A stretch of DNA of 17,822 bases. It comes from DALYLB01 sp046154695. GTDB taxonomy: Bacteria > Acidobacteriota > Blastocatellia > RBC074. The notes under the pieces were generated by a model. The model was not told the origin of the DNA and did no database searches. It saw only the letters and a list, made by a program, of their open reading frames with translations. Shown here one piece after another: positions 6,810 through 15,167 of the stretch. The first letter of the stretch is position 1, and every line of letters starts with the position of its first letter. Location: the NCBI GenBank assembly GCA_046154695.1, contig JBJXFI010000284.1, positions 1 to 17,822 of the forward strand, in the 5' to 3' direction. A program made the translations under genes and the position numbers.

Positions 6810-8279
6810 ATGGCGAAACGATTGCAGGTCGGCGGCATGCGAGAAACGTTCATTCAGCTTAGCGCCTCTTCCGTCAAGGGAATGGAGATCGCGGTCAGGG
6901 CGATCGTGAAAGCGGGGGGCAGGGTGCTTTACGCCGTTCCCCCGAAAGCGCTCGTCGCCTCGCTGCCGGAGGGCGGGGAGAAAGAGCTGACGGGCGCATA
7001 TGGAATTGTGATGGCGACCTCCGGACCGATCGCGCGTCGCGCGATCGCCGACTCAGCGCATCGAGTATGGAACGAGCACTTGAGTCTCGATCGGCGGCTC
7101 CGCTCGATCGAAGCGGCGAAATATAGCCGCGGCTGGGACAATCCGGGAAGCAAATCGCTGCACCCGCCGAAAGAAATCCAGGCGCACCTCCGGGGGCGCG
7201 AAGCCGCGGGACCCATCACGGCGTTTGGGGGTCCCCGGATCATGACGATCCCCGTCCTCGCCGGACGAATCGCCGTCGGCGTGATCCTCGTAGACAGCAA
7301 CGAGCCGGCACTTCAGATTACGGACGAGGAAGAGACCAAGGTCATCTCAGAGATCACCGAAGGGTTGAACATGCTCTCCGGCTTTGAACCCCGCGCCGGC
7401 ATTGAATGGTTCTTTGATTTCAAACGCCCGAAGCTCTCCGTGCCGCTCTCCGATTTTCCAGGCGGCGCGCCGGAAACCTGGGAGGACCTATGGCGAAATC
7501 CGGCGATGGAGGCCTTCGGGTTTTCCGCCTCGCTCCAGGGAATGAACGATTACATCAATGCCCTGCGGAATCAGTTTACCGCTGAGTGGGCCTATGCCAT
7601 CTACGTGACCAAATATCCCAAGACCTGGTATGCCTATCATTGGGGAAACCATCTCGTCACCGATTTTCAGGCGGATGTCTGGGGCATCGACAATTTGAAT
7701 CTGATCGTCGCGCACGAGACCGCCCACATCTTCGGATGCCCGGATGAATATCCATCCAGCCAATGCAATTGCACGGACCTCTTCGGCCGCTTTCAGATCC
7801 CGAACGGAAATTGCGACAACTGCGCCGCCACGGGCGTCGCCTGCCTGATGAAAGCCAACACACCCTCCGTCTGCGATTACACGCGGGGCCATCTGGGATG
7901 GACGGAACTGGCCGTGCTCCGTAAAGGGGCGTTCAATTTGAAGAAGATGAGAACCTTCGATTTCGAGACGGGGCTGTTGAACCCGGACAGCGGCGCTGAC
8001 ATCCTGTGGGAGCATATCGGCGATGTGACGCGGCTCCTGGTTCCGCAAAACGGCGCGATGCTCGCGAACCTGGGACTGGCGGATTTCGATGTCGTTTCAC
8101 ACCAGCGGCTCAGCTCGCTCTCGTACCTGGCCACCCCGATCGAAGGAAGCGATAACTCGTCGAACGCGCTGCCCACCGGCGCCGTGGTCGGCGTTCGCAC
8201 CAATTCCGGACGGTTCGCCAAGTTGAAGATTAAAAGCTATGGCCCCACGCTCGGCCTGGAATACGTGACCTATCAGTGA
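6810..8279 (+). CDS. Metzincin-like zinc metallopeptidase with unknown N-terminal domain
   Basis: This 489-residue protein carries the zinc motif HETAHIFGCPDEY at 302-314. H302 and H306 should bind zinc, E303 is the general base, and the G309...D312 part matches the extended HExxHxxGxxDE pattern of metzincin-like peptidases such as the M64 group. A probable Met-turn is CLM at 345-347, followed by VCDYTRGHLGW (354-364). Seven cysteines (310, 319, 321, 335, 338, 345, 355) cluster around the site and suggest disulfides or a second metal. Residues 1-200 form a separate region (AGGRVLYAVPPKALVASLP at 35-53), perhaps a prodomain or inhibitory segment; this is a guess. Residues 365-489 are a C-terminal beta-rich region. 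No signal peptide is visible at the chosen ATG, which has agggg at 6796-6800. Substrate unknown. It starts a run of three rightward genes. Confidence 0.8.
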   Translation: MAKRLQVGGMRETFIQLSASSVKGMEIAVRAIVKAGGRVLYAVPPKALVASLPEGGEKELTGAYGIVMATSGPIARRAIADSAHRVWNEHLSLDRRLRSIEAAKYSRGWDNPGSKSLHPPKEIQAHLRGREAAGPITAFGGPRIMTIPVLAGRIAVGVILVDSNEPALQITDEEETKVISEITEGLNMLSGFEPRAGIEWFFDFKRPKLSVPLSDFPGGAPETWEDLWRNPAMEAFGFSASLQGMNDYINALRNQFTAEWAYAIYVTKYPKTWYAYHWGNHLVTDFQADVWGIDNLNLIVAHETAHIFGCPDEYPSSQCNCTDLFGRFQIPNGNCDNCAATGVACLMKANTPSVCDYTRGHLGWTELAVLRKGAFNLKKMRTFDFETGLLNPDSGADILWEHIGDVTRLLVPQNGAMLANLGLADFDVVSHQRLSSLSYLATPIEGSDNSSNALPTGAVVGVRTNSGRFAKLKIKSYGPTLGLEYVTYQ

Positions 8280-8391
8280 GCGAGAAATGCATTGAAACGA
8301 AGAGAGCCTCACGCGAGTCCATCTCAGGGAGTTCGTCAACGCTAATTTTCCAACCATCCAATTTTAATTCGCCTGCCGGCGAAGAAAGTGA

Positions 8392-8421
8392 TTGAGGTTC
8401 CCGCTCGAACCGGCCTACAAT
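8392..8421 (+). promoter_or_regulatory. Candidate sigma70-type promoter upstream of the TIG-repeat gene
   Basis: TTGAGG (8392-8397) and TACAAT (8416-8421) are separated by 18 bases, close to the -35/-10 consensus. Transcription would begin about 135 bp before the ATG at 8564. A perfect 6-bp hairpin (ttcgcc/ggcgaa, 8368-8383) lies immediately upstream. This is pattern matching only. Confidence 0.35.
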
Positions 8422-8563
8422 GCCCATAAGCCATAGCCGGACACTGCCTGCCGATGGCCCGAAGCCCCGCATGTATCTTCACAGAACCATCCATTAAAGA
8501 TTCGCGCAAGGATTCGCAATTGGGGAGAATCACGCGGCGATCGTTCCGCTCTTTTTTTGAATT

Positions 8564-11500
8564 ATGCGAGGCGCCCTCCAGAAGCTGACTGACGGATTAT
8601 CGCTCAGGTTTTCACTTGGAAGCGGGGTCCTCCTCTGCCTTCTCCTTCAGGGGGGCTGGCCCGGCCCGCGAACATTCACCGCCTCGGGATTCGGGGCGTC
8701 TTCGTCCCGCGTTTCAACCGCATTGCAACAGACCGAGCGGCTCCTGCTGCTGCAGGCGGGCAGCGCCGCGCCGAACAGCCGCGGCCGCGTGCCTGTGCTG
8801 CTCAATTCGTTGGGAGATGAGAACCGGATCGCTTTCAGCGTCAGCTTCGACCCGACCGCCCTCCGCGATCCGAGAATTGAACTGGAAAGCCCGTACGCGG
8901 AGGCGTTTTTAGAGACCGATACGAGCCAGTTGGTAAATGGCCGGCTGGGGATTCGATTGATCCTGCCGGATGGAGCCAGCTTCGAAGCCGGTGTCCGAAC
9001 CCTCTTTCGCATCAATTTCGCGATTGCCGAAGGAGCCTCAGCCGGACCGCAGCCGATCGAAATGACGGATGCGCCCGTGACGCGCGGCATTCGCGATGAA
9101 GACGGCGAGCCGCTCCCGGCGCGGTATGGGGCCGGATCGATGTCGATCGTTCCGGGGATCGAGGCGGATGTGGCGCCGCAGCCACCTGAAGGAGGAACCG
9201 GCGGCGAGGACGGCGAGATCCAGGAAGAGGATGTGGAGCGAATCGGCCAATTCGTCGTCGCCGCGGCCATCCCCGAAATCGGAGCCGAATTTCAGCGCGC
9301 GGATTGCGCCCCCCTGGCGGTGAAGGGAGACGGCCGCCTGTCGGTCGCGGACTGGGTGCAGGCGGCGCGCTTTATGACGGGAATGGATGAGCCGGCAGTT
9401 GCGGGCGGACCGTCGGCCTCCGCGGATTTTAATCCGGAATCGCCGGCGGCCTGTGATGCGGGCGACGGCCCGCGGGCGCTGCGCGTGGCAGAGACCCTCT
9501 TTTCGCGCGGCGAGGAGAATGTGCTCGAAATCGAGCTCGAATCAGCCGGGGATGAGAACGCAATCGGTTTCACATTGAGCTTCGATCCGACGCTGTTGCA
9601 ATACGAGCGAGCCGCGCTTGCTCCGGCGGCGGAGGGGGCAACGCTGCTGATCAATGCGGATCGGGCGGCACAGGGCCTCTTGGGAATCGCGCTCGCGATG
9701 CCCGCCGGACAGAGCTTTCCCTCGGGCGAATCCACGATCCTGCATCTCTGCTTCATCGTCCCACAAACCGGTTCCGTGAATCAGACGGTGGTCTCCCTGG
9801 AGGATTCGCTCGCCGTTCGCCAGATGGCCGGCGTGCCCGCCAATGCGCTCTGCGCGGAATACCTGCCCGGCATCGTTTCATTCACCCCGGAGGTCAATGT
9901 CCCTCCCTCATTGACAAGCCTGGATCCGCCGGTTCTCTTCGCCCGCGGCTCCGTCCTCTCGGTTCTTCTCAACGGAGACGGCTTCGTCGCAGCCTCCATC
10001 GCGCAGGTGAATTCCTCGGAGAGGGCGACGGAATACATCAGCAGCATTCAATTACGCATGACGCTGCTGCCGGAGGACATCGCCGGCGATGGGAGCGTCT
10101 CCGTCACCGTGATGAATCCCGGAGAAGGCGGCGGCCTTTCGAATGCGCTCTCCCTCTTCATCGTGCAGCGGGCGCCGGGCGACAACCCGAGGCCCCTGCT
10201 CTTTGGACTTACCCCGTCCGCGGTCGCCGTCGGAAGGCTGCCCTTCACCCTGAAACTGTCGGGCAGCGGATTCGCGCGCGATTCCGTCGTGCGCATCAAT
10301 GGACAGGATCGAAAGACGCGGTTCGTCAACGAGTCGCAACTGGAGGCCACGGTCACGGCGGCCGACCTCGGGGCTGTGGAAGAGATTCCCGTGCTGGTCT
10401 TCAATCCCGCCCCGGGGGGCGGGGCATCCACGGAGTTGAGATTGAGCGTCAAAAAACCCAATCCGTTCCCCCGTATCACGGACCTGAGCCTGGAGGAGAA
10501 TGCATCCGGCGGTTTTACTCTTTCGATCAATGGATCGAACTTCGTGAGAGACGCAGCGGTGCGGGTCAATGGATCCGGTCGAAGCGCAACCTTTGTCAGC
10601 AGCTCGAAATTCACGGTGGGCCTCTCCCTGCAGGATCTTGCCGCCGCCGCAGGCACGCTTATCGTGGTTGTCGTGAATCCGCCGTTTGGCGGGGGCAAAT
10701 CCATGCCGGTCAGCCTCGCAATTACCGGCGTGCCGTTCCCGGCCAATCGGGCGCCCTCGCTCTTTTCCATTGCGCCCAATTCCGTCTCAGTCGGAAGCGC
10801 GGGGTTTACGCTGAGGGTGAACGGCTCGGGCTTCCTTTTGGGATCGGTCGTTCAGTTGAACGGCCGCGCACTGGCGACCGCCTTCATCAACTCGTCGCAG
10901 CTCACGGCGACCATAATCGCCTCCGATTTGACGCGAGCCGCCAACCTGGAGGTGCGGGTCGTCAATCCCGATTCCGGCGGTGAAAGGTCGCTCCCCGTGA
11001 CACTGGCCGTCAGAACCAGGAATCCCGATCCGCGGATCACAACGGCCGCTCTGGCCCCGGAGAGCACGGGCGGCAGTCCGCAACTGGTTGTCAGCGGGTC
11101 GAATTTCCTCCCGGTCTCGGTGGGACGCGTCAACGGCAATTCGCGGTCAACGACCTTCGTGAACGCCACAACCTTGCGAATGGCGCTCTCGTCACAGGAT
11201 CTCTCCGTGGCGGGCATTCTCAACATCACGGTATTCACCCCCGCGCCGGGAGGAGGCGCCTCGAATACCTTCGAGTTCACGGTGAATGATCCAATTATTC
11301 CCGTCACCTCGTCGCCACCCTCTGTCTCGGATATCCGGCCCAGGATCACAGGCACGGGAGCGCCGGCGTTTCCCCTGCTTGTGAATGGATCCAATTTCCG
11401 GGCGGGCTCGGTCATTCGCGTCAATAACAAGCCGCGCCAGACTCAATTCGTCAGCGCAAGACAATTGAAGACCGTGATCCTCGCAACCGAAATCGGAGCC

Positions 11501-12415
11501 TCTGGCGCGATTCCAATAGACGTGATCACCCGGGATGCCGCCGGCGGCAACTCGAATTCGGTGACGCTGACCGTCAAGAGGCGAAACCCGGCGCCGCAAC
11601 TTGCGGGCATCAGTCCGGATCTCGTCAACGCGGGCGGGCGGGATTTCCAAATGCAGGTGATTGGGGCGAACTTCGTGAACGGATCGGTCGTGAAGGTCAA
11701 CGGGTCTGCCCGCCCCACGAGTTTCGTCAACAGCGGCGAGCTGAGCGCCACGATCTTCGCCGGCGACTTTACGACACCCGGAAAGACCATCAACATTTCG
11801 GTCTCCACGGATCAGCCGGGAGGAGGAACGACGGCGCAGATCGGTCTGAACGTCACCGTTCCGGTGAATCCACAGCCTTCCATCTCCGCCATCACGCCGA
11901 ATCCCGTGGCCGAGGGGAGCGCCTCATTTAAGCTGACGATCACAGGCCAACGCTTCATCAGCGGCTCGGTCGTGCGCGTCGATAACGTCGCGCGGCCGAC
12001 GACCGTTCTCAGCGGCACGCGGTTGACCGCCATCATTCCCGCCTCGGACGTAAGCCGGACGAGAAACCTGACGATTCAGGTCTTCAATCCGGAGCCCGGC
12101 GGCGGGCTCTCGAATTCCGCCAGCCTGATCGTGAAGAAGCGCAATCCGGTTCCCCGAATCACGGGTCTGAGCCCGGAAACCGTGAATGCCGGCGAGCCCG
12201 GCTTCACCCTGACGATCAACGGATCGAACTTCTTCCGTGATTCCTCCGTGCGCGTAAAGGGCGTCAACCGCTCGTTCTCCTTCGTCAACGGCTCTCAACT
12301 GACGATACAGATCTCTTCCCAGGAGATCGCGAACCCCGGCCTGCTCAACATCCTGGTCTTCAACCCCTCTCCGGGCGGAGGCAACTCGAACGCCGCGACA
12401 ATCAATATTCAGTAA
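8564..12415 (+). CDS. Large secreted modular protein: cohesin-like, dockerin-like, cohesin-like, nine TIG repeats
   Basis: The protein has 1283 residues. A hydrophobic segment (SLGSGVLLCLLLQGG, about 17-31) suggests export. Two related cohesin-like domains lie at about 62-195 and 305-440; they share GDENRIAFSVSFDPTAL versus GDENAIGFTLSFDPTLL. Between them are an acidic Gly/Glu linker (about 200-230) and a dockerin-like segment near 248-275 containing KGDGRLSVADWVQAARFMTG, which looks like half of a calcium-binding dockerin. From about 443 to the end are nine IPT/TIG immunoglobulin-like repeats of 90-96 residues, starting near 443, 540, 632, 727, 820, 917, 1008, 1102 and 1193. Each has a PxIxxxxP start, a GSxFxxxSxVxVNG core, FVNxxxLxxxI and NPxPGGGxSN end. 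No anchor or enzyme domain is visible. It is probably a surface adhesin or scaffold. No clear Shine-Dalgarno precedes ATG 8564, so the start is less certain than the frame. Confidence 0.85.
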   Translation: MRGALQKLTDGLSLRFSLGSGVLLCLLLQGGWPGPRTFTASGFGASSSRVSTALQQTERLLLLQAGSAAPNSRGRVPVLLNSLGDENRIAFSVSFDPTALRDPRIELESPYAEAFLETDTSQLVNGRLGIRLILPDGASFEAGVRTLFRINFAIAEGASAGPQPIEMTDAPVTRGIRDEDGEPLPARYGAGSMSIVPGIEADVAPQPPEGGTGGEDGEIQEEDVERIGQFVVAAAIPEIGAEFQRADCAPLAVKGDGRLSVADWVQAARFMTGMDEPAVAGGPSASADFNPESPAACDAGDGPRALRVAETLFSRGEENVLEIELESAGDENAIGFTLSFDPTLLQYERAALAPAAEGATLLINADRAAQGLLGIALAMPAGQSFPSGESTILHLCFIVPQTGSVNQTVVSLEDSLAVRQMAGVPANALCAEYLPGIVSFTPEVNVPPSLTSLDPPVLFARGSVLSVLLNGDGFVAASIAQVNSSERATEYISSIQLRMTLLPEDIAGDGSVSVTVMNPGEGGGLSNALSLFIVQRAPGDNPRPLLFGLTPSAVAVGRLPFTLKLSGSGFARDSVVRINGQDRKTRFVNESQLEATVTAADLGAVEEIPVLVFNPAPGGGASTELRLSVKKPNPFPRITDLSLEENASGGFTLSINGSNFVRDAAVRVNGSGRSATFVSSSKFTVGLSLQDLAAAAGTLIVVVVNPPFGGGKSMPVSLAITGVPFPANRAPSLFSIAPNSVSVGSAGFTLRVNGSGFLLGSVVQLNGRALATAFINSSQLTATIIASDLTRAANLEVRVVNPDSGGERSLPVTLAVRTRNPDPRITTAALAPESTGGSPQLVVSGSNFLPVSVGRVNGNSRSTTFVNATTLRMALSSQDLSVAGILNITVFTPAPGGGASNTFEFTVNDPIIPVTSSPPSVSDIRPRITGTGAPAFPLLVNGSNFRAGSVIRVNNKPRQTQFVSARQLKTVILATEIGASGAIPIDVITRDAAGGNSNSVTLTVKRRNPAPQLAGISPDLVNAGGRDFQMQVIGANFVNGSVVKVNGSARPTSFVNSGELSATIFAGDFTTPGKTINISVSTDQPGGGTTAQIGLNVTVPVNPQPSISAITPNPVAEGSASFKLTITGQRFISGSVVRVDNVARPTTVLSGTRLTAIIPASDVSRTRNLTIQVFNPEPGGGLSNSASLIVKKRNPVPRITGLSPETVNAGEPGFTLTINGSNFFRDSSVRVKGVNRSFSFVNGSQLTIQISSQEIANPGLLNILVFNPSPGGGNSNAATINIQ

Positions 12416-12792
12416 GCGCGCCCTGGATCGACCATCTCAACGGATTCACAAATTCCCTTTGCGTAATTGTCGGTCCCTGCGTGTCGAGCTTGAGGCTCAC
12501 GAGAGCGGCTTTGAGGCGGCGTCGGCAAAGGAACAGCGGTTCGCGACTTTCAAGAATCACACCGCGTTGTGCGGTGAGTTGATTGACCGGTTCGTCGAGC
12601 GAAAGATTTCCGGGACCTTCACCTTTGACAGCTACCTCACAAACGCGCTGAAAACAAGCCTGCGCGTGATCGACACCGGCCCGGCCCCGTTTGTTGTGTA
12701 ACGTGATCGAGGCGTCGTACAATCCCGCCCGGGTCGAAAAACCCAAAGAAACCCGCGCGAAATAGGGAAGATCAACGAAACGTCAATTCGGC
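12416..12792. other. 377-bp intergenic region, possibly with decayed coding sequence
   Basis: No gene can be supported here. A rightward frame 12459-12701 (TTG start, 80 residues) and a leftward frame 12402-12746 exist, but neither matches a family I know and neither has a ribosome binding site I trust. On the minus strand, AGLYDASITLHN in one frame and GAGPVSITRRLVFSAF in the next frame together resemble a beta-sandwich repeat common in acidobacterial secreted proteins, so this may be a frameshifted remnant. A perfect 6-bp hairpin caccgc/gcggtg lies at 12560-12576. The right end holds a candidate promoter. Confidence 0.4.
12694..12723 (+). promoter_or_regulatory. Candidate sigma70-type promoter upstream of the CRTAC1-type gene
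   Basis: TTGTGT (12694-12699) and TACAAT (12718-12723) are separated by 18 bases, about 70 bp before the ATG at 12793. The same -10 hexamer with the same spacing occurs upstream of the TIG-repeat gene. Confidence 0.35.
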
Positions 12793-14736
12793 ATGCATCA
12801 TCATTCGAATAAGAGCTCAACATCCAGCGTGCATACCTGCGAAGAGACCGATAAACAACCGGGCGAAAGTTGGAGGCGAAGTCCATCCTCCGGCTTTTTC
12901 CCGCGTCGCTATGCCTCCCTCTTCATTGGCGGCTCGCTGCTCGCGCTTGCACCGATGATCGCGGGCCAGATAAAACGCCCGCCCGCAACCGTTGAAGCGT
13001 CGCAGCGGTCCAGGGTTGCCAGCCCGGGGGTGAAATTCACCGACATCACCAAATCCGCAGGCATCGGCGACTTTCGCTACATCTCAGGCTCTCCCGCGAA
13101 AGATTACATCCTCGAAGCGACGGGAGCGGGCTGCGCGATCTTCGATTATGACAATGACGGATGGATGGACATCTATCTGGTAAACGGCGGGTCGATTGAG
13201 ATGCTGCGCGGGCAGGCGCCCGCGCCGCGCGCCGCGCTCTTTCACAACAACAAGGACGGGACGTTCACCAATGTGACCGGGAAGGCGGGCGTGCCAAATG
13301 AGCGATGGGGGCAGGGCGTATGCGCCGGCGATATCGATAATGACGGCTGGAGCGACCTATACGTGACGAATTTCGGGCGAAACCGGCTCTATCGCAACAA
13401 CGCAGATGGGACGTTTACGGATATCGGGGAGAAGGTCGGCGTGACGGTGGGCAGTTGGTCCACGGGTTGCGCGTTCGGGGATTACGACGGCGACGGGCGG
13501 CTCGATCTGTTCGTCGCCGGGTACATCGATCTCGATCTGAAGTCCCTTCCACCGGCGGGAAGCGGTGCCGCGCCGTCGGAACCGCCCCGCCCCGCGGTGT
13601 CCGAAAAACCGAAAGCCGAGGGAATGGGGGCGGCCTACTCCGCCGGCATGGGGGCCTGCATGTACCGCAACCAGCGCGTGATGTGCGGGCCGCGAGGGTT
13701 GAAGGGGGCGCCCGACCATCTCTTCCGCAATAACGGCAACGGCACGTTCACCGAAGTCAGTGCGGAGGCCGGCGTCGCGGACAAGACCGGCTTTTATGGG
13801 TTCGGCGTCGCATGGCTCGATTTCGACGACGACGGGCGGCTCGATCTGATCGTCGCCAACGATTCAACGCCCAACCTGGTGTACCGCAATCTGGGCAACG
13901 GAACGTTCGAGGATATCAGTTACGCCTCCGGCGCCGCGCTCAATGAACACGGGCGGGAACAGGCTCATATGGGCATTGCCATCGGCGATTACGACGCCGA
14001 CGGACGCGCCGATATCCATATCACCAATTTCTCCGACGATTCGAATGTTCTCTATCACAATGACGGCGCGGGCAGTTTCAGCGACGTGACGTTTCACACC
14101 GGCCTCGGCGAGCCGACGATTCCCTTTCTGGGATGGGGCACCAATTTTTTCGATTACGATAACGACGGCGCGCTCGACCTGCTTGCGGCCAACGGGCACG
14201 TGTATCCCCTGGTGGATCAAGCCGACTGGAACACCTCCTACCGGCAGCGCCTGCTCCTCTTTCGCAACATCAAGAACCGGTTTTATGAAGCCGGCTCGAA
14301 CGCGGGCGACGCGCTCAACGTCCCGCGCGCCTCGCGGGGGTCCGCGGTCGGCGATCTCGATAATGACGGCGATCTCGACATCCTTCTCAACAATCTCGAC
14401 GCCCCCCCGACGCTCCTGCGCAACGACGGCGCCAATGCCAGCGGGCAATGGCTCACCCTGCGCTTGATCGGGGATCCGAAGCAGAAGACTCCCCGCGACG
14501 CGATCGGCTCGGTCGTCTTTTGCACCGCCAACGGCCGCCGGATGCGCGAAGAGATCGCCAGCGGCCGCGGGTACAATTCACAATCGGACCTGCGGGCCCA
14601 TTTCGGCCTGGGCGCAGCCTCTCGCATCGATCGCCTCGACGTCCGCTGGACCAACGGCAAGACGGAAACCTACGAGGTCGGATCTCTCAACCGCTTCATC
14701 ACGATCGACCAAAGCAAGGGAATCCTCTCCCCCTGA
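12793..14736 (+). CDS. CRTAC1-type protein: VCBS/FG-GAP propeller with C-terminal ASPIC/UnbV domain
   Basis: This 647-residue protein has a hydrophobic export segment at 41-58 (SLFIGGSLLALAPMIAG, preceded by PRRYA, perhaps Tat-like). Residues 80-540 are an FG-GAP/VCBS repeat propeller. I count seven calcium-loop motifs of the DxDxDGxxD type: FDYDNDGWMDI (117), GDIDNDGWSDL (179), GDYDGDGRLDL (229), LDFDDDGRLDL (342), GDYDADGRADI (398), FDYDNDGALDL (453) and GDLDNDGDLDI (520). Most are followed by LYRNNGDGTFTDV-like strands. The segment with CMYRNQRVMCGPRGLKG (289-304) is usual in CRTAC1-family proteins. Residues about 568-637 are the ASPIC/UnbV domain (GRGYNSQSDLRAHFGLG). These are exported calcium-binding proteins of unclear role. 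About 40 polar residues precede the hydrophobic segment, which is unusual; a later non-ATG start is possible. Confidence 0.9.
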   Translation: MHHHSNKSSTSSVHTCEETDKQPGESWRRSPSSGFFPRRYASLFIGGSLLALAPMIAGQIKRPPATVEASQRSRVASPGVKFTDITKSAGIGDFRYISGSPAKDYILEATGAGCAIFDYDNDGWMDIYLVNGGSIEMLRGQAPAPRAALFHNNKDGTFTNVTGKAGVPNERWGQGVCAGDIDNDGWSDLYVTNFGRNRLYRNNADGTFTDIGEKVGVTVGSWSTGCAFGDYDGDGRLDLFVAGYIDLDLKSLPPAGSGAAPSEPPRPAVSEKPKAEGMGAAYSAGMGACMYRNQRVMCGPRGLKGAPDHLFRNNGNGTFTEVSAEAGVADKTGFYGFGVAWLDFDDDGRLDLIVANDSTPNLVYRNLGNGTFEDISYASGAALNEHGREQAHMGIAIGDYDADGRADIHITNFSDDSNVLYHNDGAGSFSDVTFHTGLGEPTIPFLGWGTNFFDYDNDGALDLLAANGHVYPLVDQADWNTSYRQRLLLFRNIKNRFYEAGSNAGDALNVPRASRGSAVGDLDNDGDLDILLNNLDAPPTLLRNDGANASGQWLTLRLIGDPKQKTPRDAIGSVVFCTANGRRMREEIASGRGYNSQSDLRAHFGLGAASRIDRLDVRWTNGKTETYEVGSLNRFITIDQSKGILSP

Positions 14737-15167
14737 GCACTCGCAAGGGGGTGTGATTAAAAGTGGGACACAATTTCGCAATGGATGGACAATCGGCGCA
14801 TTGTTGTGTTCCGAAGGAACACCAGACGGTAGCCGGCGGTGAAGCGAAGCGTAACCGCCGGAATTGACATGAAAGCCATCAAGCCCCGGCAGGGGCGATA
14901 GACCTTGGCGCTGTCCGGCGGCCCCTGCCGGGGCGCGAGCCGGGGGCGGGCGATACCGGCGGTTACGCATCGCTTCACCGCCGGGTATCCTCGGCCGCCC
15001 TTGTCGGGCCGCGTTGTGTCTCACTTGTAATCACACCCGAGAGCGGGGGCGGAAAATTTTCGATTTCGACATGGCGCGAAAACCATGTTTTAATCGGGAG
15101 TTCCGTGTCCTGCGGAGAAGTAAAGCCCGGCCGGACCGGATCGATTTCATATCCGACATCAAACCGC
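14737..15167. other. 431-bp non-coding stretch between the CRTAC1-type gene and purK
   Basis: Most of this stretch is the 290-bp nested inverted-repeat element described separately. Bases 14737-14748 and 15039-15104 show nothing I can name, apart from cgggag at 15095-15100 in front of an alternative GTG start for purK at 15105. Short reading frames inside the element are products of its palindromes. Confidence 0.6.
14749..15038. mobile_element. 290-bp MITE-like element with terminal and nested inverted repeats
   Basis: The ends are 25-bp imperfect inverted repeats: 14749-14773 (begins gggtgtgatta) and 15014-15038 (ends taatcacaccc), differing at two positions. Inside, 14832-14861 and 14956-14985 form a second inverted pair of 30 bp with two mismatches. 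At the centre, gccccggcaggggc (14883-14896) and gcccctgccggggc (14921-14934) are perfect reverse complements. A separate 7-bp hairpin, gtgttcc/ggaacac with loop gaa, lies at 14806-14822. The 30-bp and 14-bp arms are also partly self-complementary. No transposase is encoded and I find no obvious target-site duplication. The architecture fits a non-autonomous mobile repeat or a large structured RNA/cruciform; mobility is inferred. Confidence 0.65.

Noticed and set aside
14757..14978. 73-residue minus-strand frame inside the 290-bp element
   Set aside because: It is composed of the element's inverted repeats, has no ribosome site and no protein family features.
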